Source: Pseudomonas sp. Irchel 3E20 (GTDB lineage: Bacteria; Pseudomonadota; Gammaproteobacteria; Pseudomonadales; Pseudomonadaceae). From it: a stretch of DNA of 64,000 bases. A program made the position numbers and the translations under genes. Shown here in pieces: positions 43,829 to 53,100 of this stretch (its first letter is position 1; the number at the start of each line of letters is the position of its first letter). The stretch is taken from assembly GCF_900187645.1 (NCBI RefSeq), contig NZ_FYEE01000008.1, forward strand, positions 186,001-250,000. The letters are read 5' to 3'. A model generated the notes under the pieces. The model did not search any database. It worked only from the letters and a program-made list of their open reading frames with translations, and had not been told where the DNA came from.

Positions 43829-44427
43829 CCCAGCAGCTCCTCGAATTTCTTCACGGCCGACACGGTAATCAATACCTTGTCGTATGCGATCAGACTAACT
43901 GGATCGGAACCTTGCACGTCACGTACATCAACATGTGGCAGGTTGCGAGCAGCCAGGTACAGGTTCTGATCTACAGCTTCGGACACGATCAGGACATCAG
44001 TCAGACCCATGCCATTGAGCTTGTTCAGCAGATCTTTGGTTTTCGGCGCTTCAACAGCGAAGTCCTGAACCACGACCAGACGATCAGTACGCACGAGTTC
44101 AGCAAGGATGGAGCGCAGAGCTGCGCGGTACATCTTCTTGTTGAGCTTCTGAGTGTGATCCTGCGGACGAGCTGCAAAAGTAGTACCGCCGCCGCGCCAG
44201 ATAGGGCTACGGATAGTACCGGCACGAGCACGGCCAGTACCTTTCTGACGCCAAGGGCGCTTACCGCCACCACGAACGTCGGAACGGGTCTTTTGCTGCT
44301 TGCTACCTTGACGGCCGCCGGCCATGTAGGCCACGACTGCTTGGTGAACCAGCGTCTCGTTGAATTCGCCGCCAAATGTCAGTTCGGAAACTTCGATCGC
44401 TTGAGCGTCATTTACATTTAATTGCAT
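43825..44427 (-). CDS. rplD: 50S ribosomal protein L4
   Basis: 200 residues, with the tunnel loop region [20 protein letters not shown] near residues 44-63, then [15 protein letters not shown]. In E. coli L4 also represses the S10 operon at its long leader; the leader here appears too short for that. Full length. Confidence 0.98.
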
Positions 44428-44439
44428 GTCAGCTTCCCC

Positions 44440-45075
44440 TTAACCGCGAGCCTTGGCCGCTGGACGTACAACCAGGTTGCCGCCAGTAGCGCCAGGAACA
44501 GCACCCTTGACCAACAACAGATTGCGTTCAGCGTCGACGCGCACTACTTCGAGGGACTGCACGGTCACGCGCTCAGCGCCCATATGACCGGACATTTTTT
44601 TGCCCTTGAATACACGACCAGGAGTCTGGCACTGGCCAATAGAGCCCGGGACGCGGTGGGAAACGGAGTTGCCGTGAGTGTTGTCTTGACCACGGAAATT
44701 CCAACGCTTGATCGTACCCTGGAAGCCTTTACCTTTGGACTGACCGGTTACATCAACCAGTTGACCAGCAGCGAAGATTTCAGCGTTGATCAGATCGCCT
44801 GCTTGGTACTCGCCTTCTTCAAGGCGGAATTCCATTACGGTACGACCAGCTGCAACGTTTGCTTTAGCGAAGTGACCTGCTTGAGCAGCAGTCACACGCG
44901 AAGCACGACGCTCGCCGACAGTGACTTGCACTGCACGATAGCCATCGGTTTCTTCAGTTTTGAACTGGGTGACGCGATTCGGCTCGATCTCAATGACCGT
45001 GACCGGAATGGAGACACCTTCTTCGGTGAAAATACGGGTCATACCGCATTTACGACCGACTACACCAATAGTCAT
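44440..45075 (-). CDS. rplC: 50S ribosomal protein L3
   Basis: 211 residues from ATG 45075 (MTIGVVGRKCGMTRIFTEEG); an in-frame ATG 11 codons earlier lacks conservation. NFRGQDNTHGNSVSHRVPGS is followed by IGQCQTPGRV, whose Gln is the target of the PrmB methylase. One of the assembly-initiating 50S proteins. Confidence 0.98.
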   Translation of the reverse strand: MTIGVVGRKCGMTRIFTEEGVSIPVTVIEIEPNRVTQFKTEETDGYRAVQVTVGERRASRVTAAQAGHFAKANVAAGRTVMEFRLEEGEYQAGDLINAEIFAAGQLVDVTGQSKGKGFQGTIKRWNFRGQDNTHGNSVSHRVPGSIGQCQTPGRVFKGKKMSGHMGAERVTVQSLEVVRVDAERNLLLVKGAVPGATGGNLVVRPAAKARG

Positions 45076-45155
45076 GTTGTAAACCTCATGAGTGTACGGG
45101 GCTTTCACCCGCTATGGCCGCCCATTTCAGAGCGTTACACGACTAAGACCGAGTC

Positions 45156-45467
45156 TTAGCCGAGGCTGATCTGCACTTCCACACCGGCCGCAAGATCAAG
45201 CTTCATAAGTGCATCAACGGTTTTATCCGTTGGCTGGACGATATCCAGAACGCGCTTATGAGTACGGATCTCGTACTGGTCACGCGCGTCTTTGTTGACG
45301 TGCGGGGAGACCAGAACGGTGAACCGCTCTTTACGGGTAGGCAGTGGAATTGGACCACGCACTTGAGCACCAGTACGTTTCGCGGTTTCCACGATTTCCT
45401 GGGTGGATTGGTCGATCAGGCGATGGTCGAAAGCCTTCAACCTGATACGGATTTGCTGATTTTGCAT
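45156..45467 (-). CDS. rpsJ: 30S ribosomal protein S10 (NusE)
   Basis: 103 residues beginning [20 protein letters not shown], ending [18 protein letters not shown]10 has a second role as NusE, the partner of NusB in antitermination. First gene of the S10 operon; its promoter (45530-45558) gives a leader of only about 55 bases, much shorter than the E. coli S10 leader. Eighty bases separate it from rplC. Confidence 0.98.
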
Positions 45468-45529
45468 TGGATTTCAGACTCCGGCTGCTATTCCCAGCGA
45501 GCGCAATACGCCCGTTAAAAGGAGGCGCA

Positions 45530-45558
45530 ATTCTATAGACGGCCCAGATAGGTGTCAA
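45530..45558 (-). promoter_or_regulatory. Promoter of the S10 operon
   Basis: On the minus strand a perfect -35 TTGACA (45553-45558), a 17-base spacer and the -10 TAGAAT (45530-45535). It begins 12 bases after the terminator of tuf. Confidence 0.88.
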
Positions 45559-45570
45559 CCCAATAAAAAA

Positions 45571-45591
45571 GGCCCCCGCTAAGCGGGGGCC
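45571..45591 (-). terminator. tuf terminator (end of str operon)
   Basis: GGCCCCCGC and GCGGGGGCC pair over nine bases around TTA on the minus strand, followed by six T residues. It lies about 35 bases after the tuf stop. Confidence 0.95.
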
Positions 45592-45626
45592 TCTCTCAAA
45601 ACATCAGCGCAATCTCAGAAGAGAGA

Positions 45627-46820
45627 TTACTCGATGATTTTAGCTACAACGCCAGCACCAACGGTACGGCCGCCTTCGCGGATTGCGAAACGCAGACCGT
45701 CTTCCATTGCGATGGTTTTGATCAGGGTGACAACCATTTTGATGTTGTCGCCCGGCATTACCATTTCAACGCCTTCTGGCAGCTCGCAGTTACCAGTCAC
45801 GTCAGTAGTACGGAAGTAGAACTGTGGACGGTAGCCTTTGAAGAACGGAGTGTGACGACCGCCTTCTTCCTTGCTCAGAACGTAAACTTCTGCTTCGAAC
45901 TTGGTGTGCGGCTTAACCGAACCTGGCTTGACCAGAACCTGGCCACGCTCAACGTCGTCACGCTTGGTACCACGCAGGAGAACGCCGCAGTTCTCGCCAG
46001 CACGACCTTCGTCGAGCAGCTTACGGAACATCTCAACACCGGTGCAGGTGGTGACGGTAGTGTCACGCAGACCAACGATTTCCAGTGGATCTTGAACCTT
46101 GACGATACCGCGCTCGATACGACCAGTTACAACAGTACCGCGACCGGAGATCGAGAATACGTCTTCGATTGGCATCAGGAACGGCTTGTCGATAACACGG
46201 ACAGGATCTGGGATGTAGCTATCCAGAGTCTCAACCAGTTTCCGTACGGAAGTGGTGCCCATTTCGTTGTCGTCTTTGCCTTCCAGCGCCATACGAGCAG
46301 AACCGATGATGATCGGAGTGTCGTCGCCTGGGAAGTCGTAAGTGCTCAGCAGATCGCGCACTTCCATCTCAACCAGTTCCAGCAGCTCAGCGTCGTCTAC
46401 CAAGTCAGCCTTGTTCAGGTAAACCACGATGTACGGAACGCCTACCTGACGAGACAACAGGATGTGCTCACGGGTTTGTGGCATCGGACCATCAGCGGCC
46501 GAGCAAACCAGGATCGCGCCGTCCATTTGGGCAGCACCGGTGATCATGTTCTTCACATAGTCGGCGTGACCTGGGCAGTCAACGTGAGCGTAGTGACGGA
46601 TCAGCGAGTTGTATTCAACGTGAGCAGTGTTGATCGTGATACCACGAGCTTTTTCTTCTGGCGCACTGTCGATTTTGTCGAAATCAACAACAGCCGAACC
46701 GAAAATCTCGGAGCAAACACGAGTCAGAGCAGCAGTCAGCGTAGTTTTACCGTGGTCAACGTGACCGATAGTGCCAACGTTGACGTGCGGTAGGGAACGA
46801 TCAAATTTTTCTTTAGCCAC
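45627..46820 (-). CDS. tuf: Elongation factor Tu
   Basis: 397 residues, GTG start as in E. coli tuf. Delivers aminoacyl-tRNA to the ribosome as a GTP complex. G motifs: GHVDHGKT near residue 19, DCPGHADYVKN near 81 and LNKADLVDD near 136; switch I holds EKARGITINTAHVEY. Domains 2 and 3 are complete. It is the last gene of the str operon and the only tuf in the window: the second copy expected beside the tRNA genes at 62 kb is missing. Confidence 0.99.
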   Translation of the reverse strand: MAKEKFDRSLPHVNVGTIGHVDHGKTTLTAALTRVCSEIFGSAVVDFDKIDSAPEEKARGITINTAHVEYNSLIRHYAHVDCPGHADYVKNMITGAAQMDGAILVCSAADGPMPQTREHILLSRQVGVPYIVVYLNKADLVDDAELLELVEMEVRDLLSTYDFPGDDTPIIIGSARMALEGKDDNEMGTTSVRKLVETLDSYIPDPVRVIDKPFLMPIEDVFSISGRGTVVTGRIERGIVKVQDPLEIVGLRDTTVTTCTGVEMFRKLLDEGRAGENCGVLLRGTKRDDVERGQVLVKPGSVKPHTKFEAEVYVLSKEEGGRHTPFFKGYRPQFYFRTTDVTGNCELPEGVEMVMPGDNIKMVVTLIKTIAMEDGLRFAIREGGRTVGAGVVAKIIE

Positions 46821-46850
46821 GACAATTAACTCCTTGCCTAAAGGACTGAA

Positions 46851-48956
46851 TCAGCCTTGTTTTTTGGTAACGGTTTCGACGATGTGCGACGGAGCCGTAT
46901 TGTATTTTTTGAATTCCATAGAGTAGCTTGCGCGACCCTGAGACATCGAACGAACGTCGGTCGCGTAACCGAACATCTCGCCCAACGGAACTTCAGCACG
47001 GATAACCTTACCGGAAACCGTATCTTCCATACCCAGGATCATGCCGCGACGACGGTTAAGGTCGCCCATTACGTCACCCATATAGTCTTCAGGCGTAACA
47101 ACTTCCACCGCCATGATCGGCTCAAGCAGCTCACCACCACCCTTCTGGGCCAGCTGTTTGGTCGCCATGGAAGCAGCTACCTTAAACGCCATCTCGTTCG
47201 AGTCGACGTCATGGTAAGAACCATCAAAAACGGTCGCCTTCAGGCCGATCAGCGGATAGCCGGCAACAACACCGTTCTTCATCTGCTCTTCGATACCCTT
47301 CTGGATAGCCGGGATGTATTCCTTAGGAACCACACCACCCACTACTTCGTTCACGAATTGCAGACCTTCCTGACCTTCGTCAGCAGGAGCAAAACGGATC
47401 CAGCAATGGCCAAACTGACCACGACCGCCGGACTGACGAACGAACTTGCCTTCGATTTCACAGTTCTTCGTGATGCGCTCACGATAGGAAACCTGAGGCT
47501 TACCGATGTTGGCTTCAACGTTGAACTCACGGCGCATCCGGTCAACCAGGATGTCCAGGTGCAACTCGCCCATGCCAGAGATGATCGTCTGACCAGTCTC
47601 TTCATCAGTTTTCACACGGAAAGATGGATCTTCCTGAGCAAGCTTGCCCAGTGCGATGCCCATTTTTTCCTGGTCATCCTTGGTCTTAGGCTCAACGGCA
47701 ACCGAAATAACCGGCTCCGGGAAGTCCATGCGAACCAGGATGATTGGCTTGTCAGCGTTGCACAAAGTCTCGCCAGTAGTGACGTCCTTCATACCGATCA
47801 AGGCCGCGATGTCGCCAGCGCGCACTTCCTTGATTTCTTCACGGGCGTTTGCGTGCATTTGCACCATACGACCCACGCGCTCTTTCTTGCCTTTGACCGA
47901 GTTGATTACGCCGTCGCCGGAGTTCAACACGCCCGAGTAAACACGGACGAAGGTCAAGGTACCCACGAATGGGTCGGTAGCGATCTTGAACGCCAGAGCC
48001 GAGAAAGGCTCGCTATCGTCTGCATGACGCTCCATTTCCTTTTCCTCATCATCCGGGTCAGTACCCTTGATGGCAGGAATGTCGGTAGGAGCCGGCAGGT
48101 AGTCGATAACGGCGTCGAGAACCAGGGGAACACCCTTGTTCTTGAAGGAGGAACCGCAAACAGCCAGAACGATCTCACCCGCAATAGTACGCTGACGCAG
48201 AGCGGCCTTGATTTCCTCGTTGGTGAGCTCTTCACCTTCGAGGTACTTGTTCATGAGCTCTTCGTTGGCTTCGGCTGCAGCCTCGACCATGTTGTTGCGC
48301 CACTCGTCAGCCAGCTCCTGCAACTCAGCAGGAATAGCTTCGCGACGAGGAGTCATGCCCTTGTCGGCATCATTCCAATAAACAGCTTCCATGGTGACCA
48401 GATCGATCTGACCCTGGAAGTTATCTTCGGAACCGATAGCCAACTGAATTGGCACCGGAGTGTGACCCAGACGCTGCTTGATCTGACCGATCACGCGCAG
48501 GAAGTTCGCACCCGCACGGTCCATCTTGTTGACGTAAACAAGACGTGGAACGCCGTATTTGTTGGCTTGGCGCCATACGGTTTCCGACTGAGGCTCAACA
48601 CCCGAAGTACCGCAGAACACGACGACAGCGCCGTCGAGCACGCGCAGGGAACGTTCAACTTCAATGGTGAAGTCTACGTGACCCGGGGTATCAATAACGT
48701 TAAAGCGATGTTCGTCTTTGTACTGCTTAGCAGAACCCTTCCAGAAGGCGGTAATGGCAGCAGAAGTAATGGTAATACCACGCTCCTGCTCCTGAACCAT
48801 CCAGTCGGTGGTCGCGGCGCCGTCATGCACCTCGCCCATCTTGTGACTTTTGCCAGTGTAAAAAAGGACGCGCTCGGTGGTGGTGGTTTTACCAGCATCC
48901 ACGTGAGCAACGATACCGATGTTACGGTAGCGGTTAATCGGTGTAGTACGAGCCAT
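46851..48956 (-). CDS. fusA: Elongation factor G
   Basis: 701 residues with all five EF-G domains. G motifs: AHVDAGKTTTTERVL near residue 14, DTPGHVDFTIEVE near 88 and NKMDRAGANFLR near 142. Domain IV has GGRGQFGHCWIRF near 513. Drives translocation and, with RRF, ribosome recycling. The gene uses a restricted codon set: the reverse strand is open in register over its whole length, which means no TTA, CTA or TCA codons. Confidence 0.99.
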   Translation of the reverse strand: MARTTPINRYRNIGIVAHVDAGKTTTTERVLFYTGKSHKMGEVHDGAATTDWMVQEQERGITITSAAITAFWKGSAKQYKDEHRFNVIDTPGHVDFTIEVERSLRVLDGAVVVFCGTSGVEPQSETVWRQANKYGVPRLVYVNKMDRAGANFLRVIGQIKQRLGHTPVPIQLAIGSEDNFQGQIDLVTMEAVYWNDADKGMTPRREAIPAELQELADEWRNNMVEAAAEANEELMNKYLEGEELTNEEIKAALRQRTIAGEIVLAVCGSSFKNKGVPLVLDAVIDYLPAPTDIPAIKGTDPDDEEKEMERHADDSEPFSALAFKIATDPFVGTLTFVRVYSGVLNSGDGVINSVKGKKERVGRMVQMHANAREEIKEVRAGDIAALIGMKDVTTGETLCNADKPIILVRMDFPEPVISVAVEPKTKDDQEKMGIALGKLAQEDPSFRVKTDEETGQTIISGMGELHLDILVDRMRREFNVEANIGKPQVSYRERITKNCEIEGKFVRQSGGRGQFGHCWIRFAPADEGQEGLQFVNEVVGGVVPKEYIPAIQKGIEEQMKNGVVAGYPLIGLKATVFDGSYHDVDSNEMAFKVAASMATKQLAQKGGGELLEPIMAVEVVTPEDYMGDVMGDLNRRRGMILGMEDTVSGKVIRAEVPLGEMFGYATDVRSMSQGRASYSMEFKKYNTAPSHIVETVTKKQG

Positions 48957-48986
48957 AAAGCCCTCGCAAAATGAGTAGCGCTGAAA

Positions 48987-49457
48987 TTAGAAGCGGTAGT
49001 GCGAGAAAGCTTTGTTAGCTTCAGCCATACGGTGCACGTCTTCACGCTTCTTAACTGCAGCACCTTTACCTTCAGCAGCGTCCAACAGTTCGCCAGCCAA
49101 ACGCAGAGCCATAGACTTCTCGCCGCGCTTACGGGCGAAGTCTACCAACCAGCGCATTGCCAGAGCGTTACGACGGGACGGGCGAACTTCGACCGGAACC
49201 TGGTAAGTAGCACCGCCTACACGGCGCGACTTCACTTCGACCAGCGGAGCGATGGCGTCGAGAGCTTTCTCGAAGATTTCCAGGGGGTCGCTGTTCTTGC
49301 GTTCTTTAACCTTTTCCAGCGCGCCATAAACGATACGCTCGGCAACGGCTTTCTTGCCGCTTTCCATTACGTGGTTCATGAACTTGGCCAGGATTTGGCT
49401 TCCGTATTTTGGATCGTCAAGCACTTCGCGCTTGGCTGCTACGCGTCTTCTTGGCAT
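48987..49457 (-). CDS. rpsG: 30S ribosomal protein S7
   Basis: 156 residues beginning [20 protein letters not shown], with [20 protein letters not shown] near residue 80. Nucleates assembly of the 30S head and, in E. coli, represses the str operon through the rpsL-rpsG intercistronic RNA. The rpsL-rpsG gap is 119 bases here, long enough for such a site. Confidence 0.98.
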
Positions 49458-49576
49458 GGATAAGCCCTCAAACGGTCTTCAGGTTCGCTCGGAATCGGTG
49501 CCCTTTCGGGACGCCTCCGACCTTACTCTTATCGACTCAGAAAATAAGATGATTCAGTTTTTACAAAAAGCCGCTA

Positions 49577-49948
49577 CTACTTAGGCTTCTTGGTACCGTA
49601 CTTCGAACGACCCTGGTTACGACCTTTAACGCCGGAAGTATCCAGAGAGCCGCGTACGGTGTGGTAACGAACACCTGGCAAGTCTTTTACACGACCGCCG
49701 CGGATCAGTACCACGCTGTGCTCTTGCAGGTTGTGACCTTCACCACCGATGTACGAGGAAACCTCGAAACCGTTGGTCAGGCGCACACGGCATACTTTAC
49801 GCAGTGCCGAGTTAGGTTTTTTCGGCGTGGTGGTATACACACGGGTGCATACGCCACGACGTTGCGGGCAGTTCTGCAGCGCAGGCACGTCGGATTTCTC
49901 GACGATACGCTTACGCGGCTGACGTACCAGCTGGTTGATAGTTGCCAT
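49577..49948 (-). CDS. rpsL: 30S ribosomal protein S12
   Basis: 123 residues. Decoding-centre loops are wild-type for streptomycin sensitivity: Lys43 in TTPKKPNSALRK and Lys88 in GGRVKDLPGVRYHT, which also carries the Asp modified by RimO. Cysteines occur at three places (NCPQRRGVC, KVC). First gene of the str operon; a good sigma-70 promoter lies about 90 bases upstream. Confidence 0.98.
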   Translation of the reverse strand: MATINQLVRQPRKRIVEKSDVPALQNCPQRRGVCTRVYTTTPKKPNSALRKVCRVRLTNGFEVSSYIGGEGHNLQEHSVVLIRGGRVKDLPGVRYHTVRGSLDTSGVKGRNQGRSKYGTKKPK

Positions 49949-50039
49949 CTACTAGCTCCACTGTTGTCTTGCGACGCTATTGTCTTGCAAGAAAAGCAAA
50001 ATGGCAGGAACGAGTTCCCGCCAAATTTAGGGGTACAAG

Positions 50040-50068
50040 AGTCTAAAGAGGATCTTGCCCCCAGTCAA
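50040..50068 (-). promoter_or_regulatory. Promoter of the str (rpsL) operon
   Basis: On the minus strand TTGACT (50063-50068), a 17-base spacer and TAGACT (50040-50045). It lies in the 216-base gap between rpoC and rpsL, where I see no clear Rho-independent terminator for rpoC. Confidence 0.75.
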
Positions 50069-50164
50069 GGCAAGGCCCCGACCTCTCCACCCTTCGTGCC
50101 GGGACATGAATGTCTCGATCCGACGAACGGAGTTGCCAGGGCCCGGCCTTATTTATCGCAGAAC

Positions 50165-53100
50165 TCAGTTACCGCTAGAGTTCAGCGCTTCGGTCAGTGC
50201 AGCTTCCACTTCACTGGCGCTCACGCGCAGCGGCTTGTCAGCATCACGGCGGCGCTTGCGCTCGCTGTGATAGGCCAGGCCGGTACCGGCCGGGATCAAA
50301 CGACCCACAACCACGTTTTCTTTCAGGCCGCGCAGGTAGTCACGCTTGCCAGTTACCGCCGCTTCGGTCAGTACGCGAGTGGTTTCCTGGAAGGAAGCCG
50401 CCGAGATGAACGATTCGGTGGACAACGACGCCTTGGTGATACCCAGCAGTACGCGAGTGAACTTGGAGACAAATTTGTCTTCTGCGCTCAAACGCTCGTT
50501 CTCTACCAGTACATGAGTCAGTTCCATCTGGTCGCCCTTGATGAAACTGGAATCGCCGGATTCAGCGATCTCAACTTTACGCAGCATCTGACGCAGGATG
50601 GTCTCGATGTGCTTGTCGTTGATCTTCACGCCTTGCAGGCGATAAACGTCCTGGATCTCGTTGACGATGTACTTGGCCAATGCACTCACACCCAGCAGAC
50701 GCAGGATGTCGTGCGGGTCGCTCGGACCGTCGGAGATAACTTCGCCGCGGTTCACTTGTTCGCCTTCGAAGACGTTCAGGTGACGCCACTTCGGAATCAG
50801 CTCCTCGTACGGGTCGGTACCATCGTTCGGGGTAATGACCAGACGGCGCTTGCCCTTAGTCTCTTTACCGAACGCGATGGTGCCGCTGACTTCAGCCAGA
50901 ATCGAGGCTTCTTTCGGACGACGGGCTTCAAACAGGTCGGCAACACGCGGCAGACCACCGGTGATGTCACGGGTCTTCGAGGTCTCTTGCGGGATACGAG
51001 CGATTACATCACCGATCGCGATCCGCGCACCGTCCGCCACACCGACGAGGGCGTTGGCTGGCAGGAAGTACTGAGCGATTACGTCAGTGCCTGGCAGCAA
51101 CAGATCCTTGCCGTTGTCGTCGACCATCTTCACGGCTGGACGGATGTCCTTGCCAGCAGCTGGACGATCTTTCGCGTCAAGTACTTCAATGTTGGTCATA
51201 CCGGTCAATTCGTCAGTCTGACGCTTGATCGTGATGCCTTCTTCCATGCCCACGTAGGTCACGGTACCTTTCATTTCGGTAACGATTGGGTGAGTGTGCG
51301 GATCCCACTTGGCCACGATTGCGCCAGCGTCGACCTTGTCACCTTCTTTAACCGAAATCACGGCGCCGTATGGCAGCTTGTAGCGCTCACGCTCACGACC
51401 GAAGTCATCAGCGATGGCCAGCTCACCGGAACGGGATACAGCCACCAGGTGACCATCCACTCGCTCAACGTGCTTGAGGTTATGCAGACGGACGGTACCG
51501 CCATTCTTCACCTGAACGCTGTCGGCTGCGGAGGTCCGGCTTGCCGCACCACCGATGTGGAACGTACGCATGGTCAGCTGGGTACCCGGCTCACCGATGG
51601 ACTGGGCAGCGATTACGCCGACCGCTTCACCGATGTTCACCTGGTGACCACGGGCCAGATCACGGCCGTAGCACTTGGCGCAAATGCCGTAGCGGGTTTC
51701 GCAGCTGATCGGCGAGCGAACGATCACTTCGTCGATGCTGTTGAGTTCGATGAACTCGACCCACTTCTCGTCCACCAGGGTGCCGGCAGGAACGATAACG
51801 TCCTCGGTACCTGGCTTGAATACGTCGCGGGCGATGACTCGACCCAGTACGCGCTCACCCAAAGGCTCAACTACATCACCGCCTTCAATGTGCGGAGTCA
51901 TCAGCAGGCCGTGCTCGGTGCCGCAGTCGATCTCGGTCACGACCAAGTCTTGTGCAACGTCTACCAGACGACGAGTCAGGTAACCGGAGTTAGCGGTTTT
52001 CAACGCGGTATCCGCCAGACCTTTACGAGCACCGTGAGTGGAGATGAAGTACTGGAGTACGCTCAAACCTTCACGGAAGTTCGCGGTAATCGGCGTTTCG
52101 ATGATGGAGCCGTCCGGCTTGGCCATCAGGCCACGCATACCGGCGAGCTGACGGATCTGCGCAGCAGAACCCCGCGCACCCGAGTCGGCCATCATGTACA
52201 TCGAGTTGAACGATTCTTGATCGACTTCAACGCCATGGCGGTCGATGACTTTCTCTTTCGAGAGGTTGGCCATCATTGCCTTGGAGACTTCGTCGTTGGC
52301 CTTGGACCAAAGGTCGATCACCTTGTTGTACTTCTCGCCCTGGGTTACCAGGCCAGAGGCATACTGGCTCTCGATCTCTTTCACTTCATCAGTGGCAGCA
52401 CTGATGATGCGGGCTTTTTCATCCGGGATAACGAAGTCGTTAACACCGATGGAAACGCCGGAAATGGTCGAATAAGCAAAACCGGTGTACATCAACTGGT
52501 CAGCGAAAATCACGGTCTCTTTCAAACCAACCACGCGGTAGCACTGGTTAATCAGCTTGGAGATCGCCTTTTTCTTCATCGGCAGGTTGACGACGTCGTA
52601 CGACAGACCTTTTGGCACAACTTGATACAACAGTGCACGGCCGACAGTCGTGTCGACAATACGAACGTTGCTCACGCTGCCGCCATCACGGTCGTTGACG
52701 GTTTCGTGGATCCGCACTTTGACCTTGGCATGCAGTGCGGCTTCGCCGGCACGGAATACACGGTCAACTTCTTGCAGGTCAGCGAACACACGACCTTCGC
52801 CCTTGGCGTTGATCGCTTCACGGGTCATGTAGTACAGACCCAATACAACGTCCTGCGACGGAACGATGATTGGCTCACCGTTGGCTGGCGACAGAATGTT
52901 GTTGGTCGACATCATCAACGCACGCGCTTCCAACTGGGCTTCCAGTGTCAGCGGTACGTGCACGGCCATTTGGTCGCCGTCGAAGTCGGCGTTGTACGCA
53001 GCACAGACCAGAGGGTGCAGCTGGATAGCCTTACCTTCGATCAGTACCGGTTCAAACGCCTGGATACCCAGACGGTGAAGGGTCGGTGCACGGTTGAGGA

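Noticed and set aside
46857..48974. 705-codon open frame opposite fusA
   Set aside because: Codon-register shadow of fusA.
49458..49576. Promoter in the rpsL-rpsG gap
   Set aside because: AT-rich sequences such as TTGTAA and TATTTT occur but their spacing (14 bases) is wrong for sigma-70; an S7-type regulatory RNA is more plausible but cannot be shown from one sequence.
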